Origin: Proteromonas lacertae
Taxonomy: Eukaryota; Sar; Bigyra; Opalinata; Proteromonadidae
Assembly: GCA_002245135.1 (NCBI GenBank)
Contig: NGBS01000308.1
Span: 62,001-126,000 of the forward strand
Direction: 5' to 3'
DNA length: 64,000 nt
The translations under genes and the position numbers were made by a program. This document shows positions 36,339 through 48,200 of this stretch, piece by piece. The notes under the pieces are model-generated. The model ran no database searches and was not told the origin of the DNA. It saw nothing but the letters and a program-made list of their open reading frames with translations. Numbering within the stretch: the first letter of the stretch is position 1; the number at the start of each line of letters is the position of its first letter.

Positions 36339-37313
36339 ATGGAAATTACTATAAATCCAGCTCAGAAACAAGAACAATCATCTGTGCCAAGTAAATATGC
36401 TATTACTACTCCTGGAGAGATGATTCCTGCTAATAATGACTTTATGTGTGGACATGGAACATATCAAGAGGATGATAAGGTCTATTCGAGTGTATATGGT
36501 GTTGTGACAAGAATTAATAAATTATTATCAGTAAGACCAGCAAAAAGTAGATATAAGGGTGAAATTGGTGATGTTGTTGTTGGTCGTATATCGATGGTAG
36601 ATAATAAAAGATGGAGAGTTGATATTCATAGCAGTCAAGATGCTGTGTTGCATTTATCTTCAATTATTCTTCCTGGAGGTGAACAGAGAAGACGTACACA
36701 ATCAGATGAATTACAAATGAGAAAATTCTTCGTTGAAAATGATTTAATTAGTGTATAATTCCATAATTTTATTAATTATAATAATTAGGCTGAAGTACAA
36801 TCAATCAATCGAGATGGAACTATTTTATTACACACTCGAAATACAAAATATGGAAAATTAGAAAATGGCATATTCTTAAGTGTTCAGTCAATATTAATTA
36901 CTCATTTATCTCAACACTTCATCACTTTAGATTGTGGAGTAGATATTATATTAGGAAAAAATGGTTATATCTGGATAACAGAGAAAATAGACTATGGCTA
37001 CAACAAGAACAGTGATTTAGAATTACAAAGGCCATTAGTGACTATAATGGAAGAGAAAAAACTCCAACATAAAGTAAAAGACATAGCTTCTGATATGAGA
37101 ACAAAAATAAGCAGAGTAGTCAATAGTATTAGAATATTAGAGTATATTTATTGATATATTGATTATTATTTGTATAGTGAGATGAGTTATCCAATAAATC
37201 CAAAGACTATAATGATTTTATATAATAATAACGTTGAAAATGAGATTCCTGTGTATTTGATGTGTAATCCAAACCTATTTCAACAATATAAAACATTGCT
37301 AGGTAGTGAATAA
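36339..37313 (+). CDS. RRP4: Exosome complex subunit Rrp4/EXOSC2
   Basis: Three exons (introns 36753-36788, 37142-37177) give 300 residues. GHGTYQEDDKVYSSVYGVV is the N-terminal barrel, GEIGDVVVGRI and RWRVDIHSSQDAVLHLSSI mark the S1 domain, and NGYIWI in the last third belongs to the KH domain. The family forms part of the RNA-binding cap of the nuclear and cytoplasmic exosome, which degrades and trims RNA. Length and order agree with yeast and human homologues. Confidence 0.92.
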
Positions 37314-37408
37314 ACTTATTATTATTGTTTTGTTGATTTTTGTTGTTAAATATTTAAAATCTCACAAATATCTTTTATATATATATATAATAATAAAATA
37401 TATATTAA

Positions 37409-38652
37409 TTAAACCAAGTATGATCTTAGATTTTCACAAGCTGTACCATAATAACCAGTATAACATTCACATAATCCTGTTTCACCATTACATACACCTC
37501 TATTACTACAAGTTGATGGTTTTACAGCTGGATTTGTATTATCATTACCTTCTTCAATTCTTTTAACAACATCTGTACATTTATCACTAGGTTTTTCAAG
37601 AAGACTACTACCATATCTAACAGTAAATGTCTTATCTTCTGTTTTATCTCCATTTTTATATACTACAAACATATCATCAGAAACATCTTTTTCTTTATCT
37701 TCTTTACATTGATCAATATATTTCTGTACATCAGCATATTCTGTAGTTATTATCACAGTAAGAGTATTTTCAGATTTACATTTTACTAATACACTTGATT
37801 GTGTTAAAGGAGGTACAACCATTAATGATCTTCGAATATCTTCTTGAATATTAGCAGCTTTGGATAATTCTAATGTGGGATTAGCATCTTTACAAACACC
37901 ATCACTAAATGTTGCTTTTACTATTGGAGTAGTATATTTAACACCATCAAAATTAACAACATAATATGTTTCAAATGATTTAGCATCATTCTCAAATTTA
38001 ATATCATATGAGAATGTAAAATCATGTCTTTTATCAACAACAGGATCAATTCCAGTTGGACATATTCTAGAATCACACATAATACCGTCCCAACCTTTAT
38101 CACATTTACATTTATAAAACTTATTAAATTCCCAATTAGCTGCTTTAGCAGTTTCTTTATAATCATCACCTGCTGCTATACAAACACCATGACCACTACA
38201 ATAAGTGCCTTCTACAGCTGTTGGACAACTATGACGTTGACAAGCACTACCTTCATAACCTGGGAAACATTTACAATCACCTGTTGTTCGATCACATAAA
38301 CCTACATTGGAACATTCTGCATATCTATGTGCTCTTGTGGATGTTACTTCACCATCCATGTTTTCTGCTAATCCTGATTTTGGATACCATTCAGATTTTA
38401 CTTCAGATCCTGTAATTTGTCCATCATGATTCAAATCACCTCTAATTAGATCAATAAATGCTTCATCATATGGACAAGCTCCTATTCAAATTTATAAATT
38501 TATTATATACTCAATGAGCAATCTGCACCACCCCAACCTGGATAACATTCACATTTATCTAAAGTTCCACAACTACCATGTCCATTACAGAAGTTATTAC
38601 AAGCTAGACTAATCCCGAATATAAATAATAGTACCAAAACTTTAGTCTTCAT
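37409..38652 (-). CDS. Secreted EGF-repeat protein
   Basis: Two exons (intron 38482-38510) encode about 404 residues. A signal peptide ([17 protein letters not shown]) is followed at once by EGF modules: [11 protein letters not shown] with [12 protein letters not shown], later [16 protein letters not shown] and CSGHGVC, with a last one near the C-terminus ([22 protein letters not shown]). Between them is [12 protein letters not shown], a perfect calcium-loop spacing like an EF-hand or dockerin. The part between modules 3 and 4 (about 200 residues) is beta-rich without a known name. No anchor, so secreted. The same type of EGF module occurs in the gene at 15716. Confidence 0.82.
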
Positions 38653-38799
38653 TAAAACCAATAATTTAGATTGAATACGTTGGTGTGACTTTATATGGAC
38701 AAGGTCTATGTCATATTTACATCCCCCAATTTTTACGAAAATTAATTTTCAATAACCGATTTAATATCAGTTTTTTTAAATTCTTTGAAAATACAAACG

Positions 38800-41700
38800 A
38801 TGGATCATCGATTTGATAAGCCACAAGTCTGTATGATTATTCCTATTATTTATATCTACATTTTTATAGTAACTCCATACAGATCCCTTCGAAAGTTTAA
38901 AACCTTCTCACCATCTAACAAATTAAATAATCAAAATGTAATGAACAATAATGCTTCTATTGGTCCAGAGATAAATATTCCTTCGTATATTGAAGATGAA
39001 AAAACTACTAGAACGCCAAATGCTTCACCTAATCTATTCCCATCTCCACCTTTTACACCACCTCCTGATAATATTAGACCTAACAAAAATACATCAACAT
39101 TAGAAGAAAGCAAAAAATCATCTCCTGAACCAAATGAAAACTCTCACAAAGTATCAAAAGAAGTAGAAATTAGAAATGAAGAAAGTGTTATTATTAAACC
39201 TCCTCCACGTCCTGTAGTTAATACAATATCATTTATCTCAACACCCAAAATAGAGAATAAGAATAAGAAGTTATTAAGTGCATCTACAAATAACCAAATA
39301 TTAGAATTTTACACTCCTCCACCAAAAGAACAAATAAAACAAGAGAAAATCACATATACATCTGTAGAACCAATATTAATAAAAGAAGAATCATTACATA
39401 CAAATAGAGAATCAAGAGTAATAAAAAGAACAATTAATGAAAGTTATATCAATGAAGATAATGAAGAAATTAACCAAGAAAATATCAAGCCTAGTCAAGC
39501 CTCAAAATATCCATCTTATATTCCATTCAATTGGAAAACTTTTGTAATATTTGCAATTATTCAAATCATATCATTTCTTATTTATACTTTAATAATGTGG
39601 TTATTCGTTTGGTCATATATTAAGAATCATTATAGTATTAGAACAACAGAAAATGGTGAATTATCTGTTAATTCATTATCTATATATAAAGGTGATTTTG
39701 AAGTGAATGATATTTATACAAATGCAGTGGTGAATGAAATGAATAACGTAGAAAAATCCTCTAAGAATCATACATTTACATTGACAAAACAATTGATTGA
39801 GAATAATAAAATCAGCAACAAAAATACCACAATCTCAACAAAACAGGTAGAAAACAGAGAAATGAAGAAATCTTCAAAATCACTTCGTCATAATCCAAAA
39901 ATAGAAAGAAATCTAGCCGTTACATACGATACAACTCATCACTTATCTATAGATCCATCCACAGACGAATTATACATCTCTTCACACAGATTAACCAGTG
40001 ATGAGTTATTAATTGATGGAAATAGTTATTTTAAAGGAAATATTATAATGGGAGATCCATTGAAGAATACAACGATATTAGTGAATGGAAATATTGTTTT
40101 TAATACACATAATATAACTGTAAAAAATATAAATATTGAAAATGGATTAATTTCTAATTCAATGATAAAAGGAAATTCAATTATTTTTGATAGAAATACG
40201 AAATATAAAGTGCCATTTATCAATGATGAAGGAAAATTCGATTTTTTAAATGATTTTATCTATTCGAATGGTATTTTAACAACGAAATCCATTCAAAGTA
40301 AAGAAATAAATAATATTGAGAATATAAACAAATTAGAACCTTCTGTATTACATATCTATGATTCTATTAAAACTACAAATTATTTATTTGAAGAAGGGAA
40401 TAATAAATTTACACTGAATGATGGATTAATATCAGATAAGATTCAAACTTTATTCCTTAAAAGTAAAACTTCAGATCCAATCACATTTGAAAGTGATATA
40501 AGTGGAAATAATGTTAATAAAATATCCAAAATCAATAGAATAGAAGTAAATGAAATAAAAGGGAATGATGAAATAATTAAAGTAAAAAGTGATTTAGATT
40601 TTGGAACTAAAAGTATTAAAATGATTGAAAGAATTGATAATATGAAAGAAATGACAATTGGAACAATTAATATAATAGATTCGTTACATGTCAAATCAAT
40701 TGATAATGGTATTAGTTCTATTGATATGAATAGTGATGTAAATATGAAGAATAAAGATATTAATAATATAAAATCATTATATTCGAATACAATCAATGTA
40801 GAAACACTTCAAAGAGGTAATAGTGATAATACTATTAAAGTGTCAAGCAAATTGAATTTACAGAATACATATGATATTGTAAATGTAAGGGAAATACAAT
40901 CAAATAATATAAAAGTAAATAAAATAGAGAGTAAAGACGGTTCTACTCCATTACAAATAAGTAGTGATGTTAATATAAACAGAATAACAGCCGGAATAAT
41001 CAATACAAATACACTTAAAGCAGAATATAAAATAGATGTTAATACTGTATTTGATATGAATAATAATGATATAAATAATGTAAAATTGTTAAACTCTAAA
41101 GAAACAAATATTAATGAATTACATGTTAAATCTATTGATAATAATGCTAATGCTATTGATATAAACAGTGAAATGAATGTAAAAAAAATAATGAAAGTGA
41201 ATACTATTGAAAGTCTTAATCCCTCTGATTCTATTGAAATAAAGAGTAATATAAAAACAGATCATATATTTTCAGCAAGTAGTATTAAGGTTGAAAGTAT
41301 TGAAGGAGGTGCAAGTGGAAATATTAAAATATCTTCTAATGTTGATATTGGCACTTATAAACTGTCAGTTAGTAATTTGAATATGGGTTCAATTGCTTTA
41401 AGTAATTCAGTTTCTACACCTTTAATTACAGGACCATATTCTGATATTAAAATTAATAAAGATTTGAATTTACAGTCAAAATCTATGAGTAATATAAAGC
41501 AAATAACATCTTCAACACTTAATATAGCAAATCTTCAAAGTAGTAGTGGTTCTGGAGGTAATATTAAAGTGAATAGTGATTTAGATATGTTAAATAATGA
41601 TATTAGTGGGATAAAAGAAATGAGTAGTGGAATAATTAATGTTGGCATAATTCAAAGTAGTGGAATAATTACAGTGAAAGGTAATTTGGATTTATTAAGT

Positions 41701-42114
41701 ATTAATGATATTACGAATGTGAATAATATGAAATCAAATGAGTTGTTTGGTAGTACATTGAGTATTGACAATTTAAAAACATTTACAGGAAGTTCAATCA
41801 ACATATTGAGTGGTATAAATATGAATTCAATGGATATAAGTGGAATAAGCACAATTAGTAGTGGAACAATCAATGTTGGAACTATAATGAGTAGTAGTGG
41901 AAGTACAGGAACAATAATGATATATAGTAATTTAGATATGTTAGGAAATAGTGTTTTACATGTTAATAAACTACAAATTCCAACAGTAATATCTCCAGTT
42001 TCATCTACTTGTGATAAAATAGGAGAAATATATTTTGATTTAACCAATGATAAGATTTATATTTGTAATGGAAGTAAATTTTTGGAATATTCTATTACAC
42101 CTTCATCTCCTTAG
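38800..42114 (+). CDS. Type II membrane protein with repeat ectodomain (A)
   Basis: Two exons (intron 38831-38869) give 1091 residues. The N-terminal 230 are cytosolic in character: Pro, Ser, Lys and Glu, no signal peptide. A single hydrophobic span sits at about residues 235-260, after which the chain reads SVNSLSIYKG, matching LSLNSLRVYKG at the same place in the giant gene next door. The rest is imperfect repeats of about 38 residues built on patterns like SSGTINVGTI and IKVNSDLDM, probably a beta-solenoid. The last 40 residues (CDKIGEIYFD ... IYICNG ... TPSSP) share an ending with the giant gene. It is the most diverged, so likely an older member. Convergent with gene B, 122 bp apart. Confidence 0.8.
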   Translation: MDHRFDKPQVCMIIPIIYIYIFIVTPYRSLRKFKTFSPSNKLNNQNVMNNNASIGPEINIPSYIEDEKTTRTPNASPNLFPSPPFTPPPDNIRPNKNTSTLEESKKSSPEPNENSHKVSKEVEIRNEESVIIKPPPRPVVNTISFISTPKIENKNKKLLSASTNNQILEFYTPPPKEQIKQEKITYTSVEPILIKEESLHTNRESRVIKRTINESYINEDNEEINQENIKPSQASKYPSYIPFNWKTFVIFAIIQIISFLIYTLIMWLFVWSYIKNHYSIRTTENGELSVNSLSIYKGDFEVNDIYTNAVVNEMNNVEKSSKNHTFTLTKQLIENNKISNKNTTISTKQVENREMKKSSKSLRHNPKIERNLAVTYDTTHHLSIDPSTDELYISSHRLTSDELLIDGNSYFKGNIIMGDPLKNTTILVNGNIVFNTHNITVKNINIENGLISNSMIKGNSIIFDRNTKYKVPFINDEGKFDFLNDFIYSNGILTTKSIQSKEINNIENINKLEPSVLHIYDSIKTTNYLFEEGNNKFTLNDGLISDKIQTLFLKSKTSDPITFESDISGNNVNKISKINRIEVNEIKGNDEIIKVKSDLDFGTKSIKMIERIDNMKEMTIGTINIIDSLHVKSIDNGISSIDMNSDVNMKNKDINNIKSLYSNTINVETLQRGNSDNTIKVSSKLNLQNTYDIVNVREIQSNNIKVNKIESKDGSTPLQISSDVNINRITAGIINTNTLKAEYKIDVNTVFDMNNNDINNVKLLNSKETNINELHVKSIDNNANAIDINSEMNVKKIMKVNTIESLNPSDSIEIKSNIKTDHIFSASSIKVESIEGGASGNIKISSNVDIGTYKLSVSNLNMGSIALSNSVSTPLITGPYSDIKINKDLNLQSKSMSNIKQITSSTLNIANLQSSSGSGGNIKVNSDLDMLNNDISGIKEMSSGIINVGIIQSSGIITVKGNLDLLSINDITNVNNMKSNELFGSTLSIDNLKTFTGSSINILSGINMNSMDISGISTISSGTINVGTIMSSSGSTGTIMIYSNLDMLGNSVLHVNKLQIPTVISPVSSTCDKIGEIYFDLTNDKIYICNGSKFLEYSITPSSP

Positions 42115-42236
42115 ATTAAGTATTAATTTATTCTGTTTATGTATTTTTGTTTATAATTGTGTATAAATAAAAAAACAAACAATATAGAAAATAATAAAAA
42201 TTTATAATAAATAGTAATTAAAAGATATAAAAATAA

Positions 42237-45200
42237 TTATGGTGAAGATGATAATTTTTGTAATTGTACTTTCATCCATTGATTGTTTAAACAAATAACA
42301 ATTCCATTATTACCATCTAAATAAATAGCACCTTCATTATCTATATTACAATCTGATGGTTTATTTGGTAATTTAAGCATTGTACCAATAGTGACTGTTC
42401 CTGATGATACAGTTCCAGCTTTAATCTTTCCATCACTTCCTATATTTATTTCTTTTTCTTTAAGTGTTGAACTTCCTAATGTTAATGTTCCTGCTGATAT
42501 TTTACCATCATTTCCTAAGTTCAGATTCTTGTCACTTAATGTTGTTCCACCTAATGTTAATGTTCCTGCTGATATCTTTCCATCATTTCCTATATTTATT
42601 TCTTTTTCTTTAAGTGTTGAACTTCCTAATGTTAATGTTCCTGCTGTTATTTTACCATCACTTTTTAAATCTAATGATTTATCACTTAGTATAGTGTTTG
42701 CCAGAGTTAATTTTCCAGCTTTAATCTCTCCATCATTTCCTATATTTATTTCTTTTTCTTTAAGTGTTGAACTTCCTAATGTTAATGTTCCTGCTGATAT
42801 CTTTCCATCATTTCCTATATTTATTTCTTTTTCTTTAAGTGTTGAACTTCCTAATGTTAATGTTCCTGCTGTTATTTTACCATCACTTTTTAAATCTAAT
42901 GATTTATCACTTAGTATAGTGTTTGCCAGAGTTAATTTTCCAGCTTTAATCTCTCCATCATTTCCTATATTTATTTCTTTTTCTTTAAGTGTTGAACTTC
43001 CTAATGTTAATGTTCCTGCTGTTATTTTACCATCACTTTTTAAATCTAATGATTTATCACTTAGTATAGTGTTTGCCAGAGTTAATTTTCCAGCTTTAAT
43101 CTCTCCATCATTTCCTATATTTATTTCTTTTTCTTTTAGTGTTGAACTTCCTAATGTTAATGTTCCTGCTGTTATTTTACCATCACTTTTTAAATCTAAT
43201 GATTTATCACTTAGTATAGTGTTTGCCAGAGTTAATTTTCCAGCTTTAATCTCTCCATCACTTCCTATATTTATTTCTTTTTCTTTTAGTGTTGAACTTC
43301 CTAATGTTAATGTTCCTGCTGATATCTTTCCATCATTTCCTATATTTATTTCTTTTTTCTTTAAGTGTTGAACTTCCTAATGTTAATGTTCCTGCTGTTA
43401 TTTTACCATCACTTTTTAAATCTAATGATTTATCACTTAGTATAGTGTTTGCCAGAGTTAATTTTCCAGCTTTAATCTCTCCATCACTTCCTATATTTAT
43501 TTCTTTTTCTTTTAGTGTTGAACTTCCTAATGTTAATGTTCCTATATTTATAATACTGTTTGAATTCATATTAAAATCATTATGAACATTAATTGGACTA
43601 TTTGCAACATTAGGATATTTACTATTTATATCACCTACATATAAAAATTTACTCAATTTCATATCTCTATCAACAATAACATCTGATATAGCACTTATTG
43701 TATTACATATAATTTTGTTAGCAGTTACACTATTTGTTGAAGCATCAACATTTGAATAAAATTGTATAGCAGTAGTATCTTTTCCTTCTAATGATTTAAT
43801 CTTGATTATTTTATTACCATTCATATCAAGATCTCCCATTCTAATTATTTTTTTACCATTCATATCAAGATCTTCCATTCCAATTATTTTATGATTATTC
43901 ATATTAATATCACTACTTACAACAATTTCTTTATTATCAGAGGATTGTATTTCTTTCAATGCTAAAGGACTATGAATATAAATTGGACTAGCAGCTACAC
44001 TTTCTATAGTTCCTACATTTAACTTATTGTTTATAGTAACTGTTGATGCTGTAATTATATTTATATGCATATTATCAATATTCTTTATACCTTTTATATT
44101 TAGAAAATCTAAATCATTGTGAATTTGTATATCTGCTGCAACATGATTACTTTTTAAATGATCAACAGTGATTGTGCCAGTTATTATAATACCATTATTA
44201 CTCATACTCAATGTTCCAGCACTTATTATTCCACCTTTCAAATCTAATAATTTATCACTTAATGTTGTTCCACTATTTCCCAATTTTATTGTTCCAGATG
44301 TTATTATTCCATCAGATTTTAAATCTAATAATTTGTTACTTAATTTCGTTCCATCATTTCCTATTTCGATTGTACCTGTACTGATCTTTCCATCATTACC
44401 CATATTCAATGTTCCAGCACTGATTGTGCCAGTGAATATTTGACCACCACCACCCATTTTCAATGTACCAGCACTTAACTCTTTTATATTATAGATATTA
44501 CCATTAGACATATCTATATTATTCAGTATCTTCATATCACTACCACTTAATACTTTTATGTTATTCACACTTAATGTATTTCCAGATAATTCATTAGCTT
44601 CAAACTGTTTTATTTTTATCAGACTGTATTTATCTTGAAAATTCATATCACTGTTGATCATTATTGAACCACTAGCACCACCACCATTATTTTCGATTGT
44701 ACCTATATTCAATGTTCCAGAACTCATTCTTCCATTTGCACCTAAATTCAATGTTCCAGCACTTATTATTCCACCTTTCAAATCTAATAATTTATCATTT
44801 AGAGTTGTCTTTCCTGATCCTAATTCGATTGAACCTGTATTTATATACCCTGCATTACCCATATTCACAGTTCCGGCACTGATTGTTCCACTCGCTCCTA
44901 GATTCAATGTTCCAGCTGTTATTATTCCATCAGATTTTAAATCTAATAATTTGTTACTTAATTTCGTTCCATCATTTCCTATTTCGATTGTACCTGTACT
45001 GATCTTTCCATCATTACCCATATTCAATGTTCCAGCACTGATTGTGCCAGTGAATATTTGACCACCACCACCCATTTTCAATGTACCAGCACTTAACTCT
45101 TTTATATTATAGATATTACCATTAGACATATCTATATTATTCAGAATCTTCATATCACTACCACTTAATACTTTTATGTTATTCACACTTAATGTATTTC

Positions 45201-48200
45201 CACTTAAATTTTCACCTCCTAGTGTTAAAGCATTCAATACACTATATGTTCCTTGTAAATTTAAATCACTATTGATCTTTATATCATTTCCAGCACCATT
45301 ACTACTTTGAATTGTACCAATATTTATTGTTCCACTACTAAGCTCTTTTATTCCACTTATATCTTTGCTTGTTAGCTTCATATTACCATCTATTGTTATT
45401 GTTCCACTACTACCTTTCATTTTATCGATGTTTAATATACCACCACTTATCTCATTCACATTTAATAAATTATATGTTCCTTGTAAATTTAAATCACTAT
45501 TGATCTTTATATCATTTCCAGCACCATTACTACTTTGAATTGTACCAATATTTATTGTTCCACTACTAAGCTCTTTTATTCCACTTATATCTTTGCTTGT
45601 TAACTTCATATTACCATCTATTGTTATTGTTCCACTACTACCTTTCATTTTATCGATGTTTAATATACCACCACTTATCTCATTCACATTTAATAAATTA
45701 TATGTTCCTTGTAAATTTAAATCACTATTGATCTTTATATCATTTCCAGCACCATTACTACTTTGAATTGTACCAATATTTATTGTTCCACTACTAAGCT
45801 CTTTTATTCCACTTATATCTTTATTATCTACTTTTATATTATTCAATATATTGATTGTACTACCACTTAATACTTTTATGTTATTCACACTTAATGTATT
45901 TCCACTTAAATTTTCACCTCCTAGTGTTAAAGCATTCAATACACTATATGTTCCTTGTAAATTTAAATCACTATTGATCTTTATATCATTTCCAGCACCA
46001 TTACTACTTTGAATTGTACCAATATTTATTGTTCCACTACTAAGCTCTTTTATTCCACTTATATCTTTGCTTGTTAACTTCATATTACCATCTATTGTTA
46101 TTGTTCCACTACTACCTTTCATTTTATCGATGTTTAATATACCACCACTTATCTCATTCACATTTAATAAATTATATGTTCCTTGTAAATTTAAATCACT
46201 ATTGATCTTTATATCATTTCCAGCACCATTACTACTTTGAATTGTACCAATATTTATTGTTCCACTACTAAGCTCTTTTATTCCACTTATATCTTTGCTT
46301 GTTAGCTTCATATTACCATCTATTGTTATTGTTCCACTACTACCTTTCATTTTATCGATGTTTAATATACCACCACTTATCTCATTCACATTTAATAAAT
46401 TATATGTTCCTTGTAAATTTAAATCACTATTGATCTTTATATCATTTCCAGCACCATTACTACTTTGAATTGTACCAATATTTATTGTTCCACTACTAAG
46501 CTCTTTTATTCCACTTATATCTTTGCTTGTTAGCTTCATATTACCATCTATTGTTATTGTTCCACTACTACCTTTCATTTTATCGATGTTTAATATACCA
46601 CCACTTATCTCATTCACATTTAATAAATTATATGTTCCTTGTAAATTTAAATCACTATTGATCTTTATATCATTTCCAGCACCATTACTACTTTGAATTG
46701 TACCAATATTTATTGTTCCACTACTAAGCTCTTTTATTCCACTTATATCTTTGCTTGTTAACTTCATATTACCATCTATTGTTATTGTTCCACTACTACC
46801 TTTCATTTTATCGATGTTTAATATACCACCACTTATCTCATTCACATTTAATAAATTATATGTTCCTTGTAAATTTAAATCACTATTGATCTTTATATCA
46901 TTTCCAGCACCATTACTACTTTGAATTGTACCAATATTTATTGTTCCACTACTAAGCTCTTTTATTCCACTTATATCTTTATTATCTACTTTTATATTAT
47001 TCAATATATTGATTGTACTACCACTTAATACTTTTATGTTATTCACACTTAATGTATTTCCACTTAAATTTTCACCTCCTAGTGTTAAAGCATTCAATAC
47101 ACTATATGTTCCTTGTAAATTTAAATCACTATTGATCTTTATATCATTTCCAGCACCATTACTACTTTGAATTGTACCAATATTTATTGTTCCACTACTA
47201 AGCTCTTTTATTCCACTTATATCTTTGCTTGTTAACTTCATATTACCATCTATTGTTATTGTTCCACTACTACCTTTCATTTTATCGATGTTTAATATAC
47301 CACCACTTATCTCATTCACATTTAATAAATTATATGTTCCTTGTAAATTTAAATCACTATTGATCTTTATATCATTTCCAGCACCATTACTACTTTGAAT
47401 TGTACCAATATTTATTGTTCCACTACTAAGCTCTTTTATTCCACTTATATCTTTGCTTGTTAACTTCATATTACCATCTATTGTTATTGTTCCACTACTA
47501 CCTTTCATTTTATCGATGTTTAATATACCACCACTTATCTCATTCACATTTAATAAATTATATGTTCCTTGTAAATTTAAATCACTATTGATCTTTATAT
47601 CATTTCCAGCACCATTACTACTTTGAATTGTACCAATATTTATTGTTCCACTACTAAGCTCTTTTATTCCACTTATATCTTTGCTTGTTAGCTTCATATT
47701 ACCATCTATTGTTATTGTTCCACTACTACCTTTCATTTTATCGATGTTTAATATACCACCACTTATCTCATTCACATTTAATAAATTATATGTTCCTTGT
47801 AAATTTAAATCACTATTGATCTTTATATCATTTCCAGCACCATTACTACTTTGAATTGTACCAATATTTATTGTTCCACTACTAAGCTCTTTTATTCCAC
47901 TTATATCTTTGCTTGTTAACTTCATATTACCATCTATTGTTATTGTTCCACTACTACCTTTCATTTTATCGATGTTTAATATACCACCACTTATCTCATT
48001 CACATTTAATAAATTATATGTTCCTTGTAAATTTAAATCACTATTGATCTTTATATCATTTCCAGCACCATTACTACTTTGAATTGTACCAATATTTATT
48101 GTTCCACTACTAAGCTCTTTTATTCCACTTATATCTTTATTATCTACTTTTATATTATTCAATATATTGATTGTACTACCACTTAATACTTTTATGTTAT

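Noticed and set aside
42391-45061. Long plus-strand open frames opposite the giant gene
   Set aside because: They are shadows of the repeat array: their period follows gene B, while B alone has a start, membrane span, splice sites and a conserved C-terminus.
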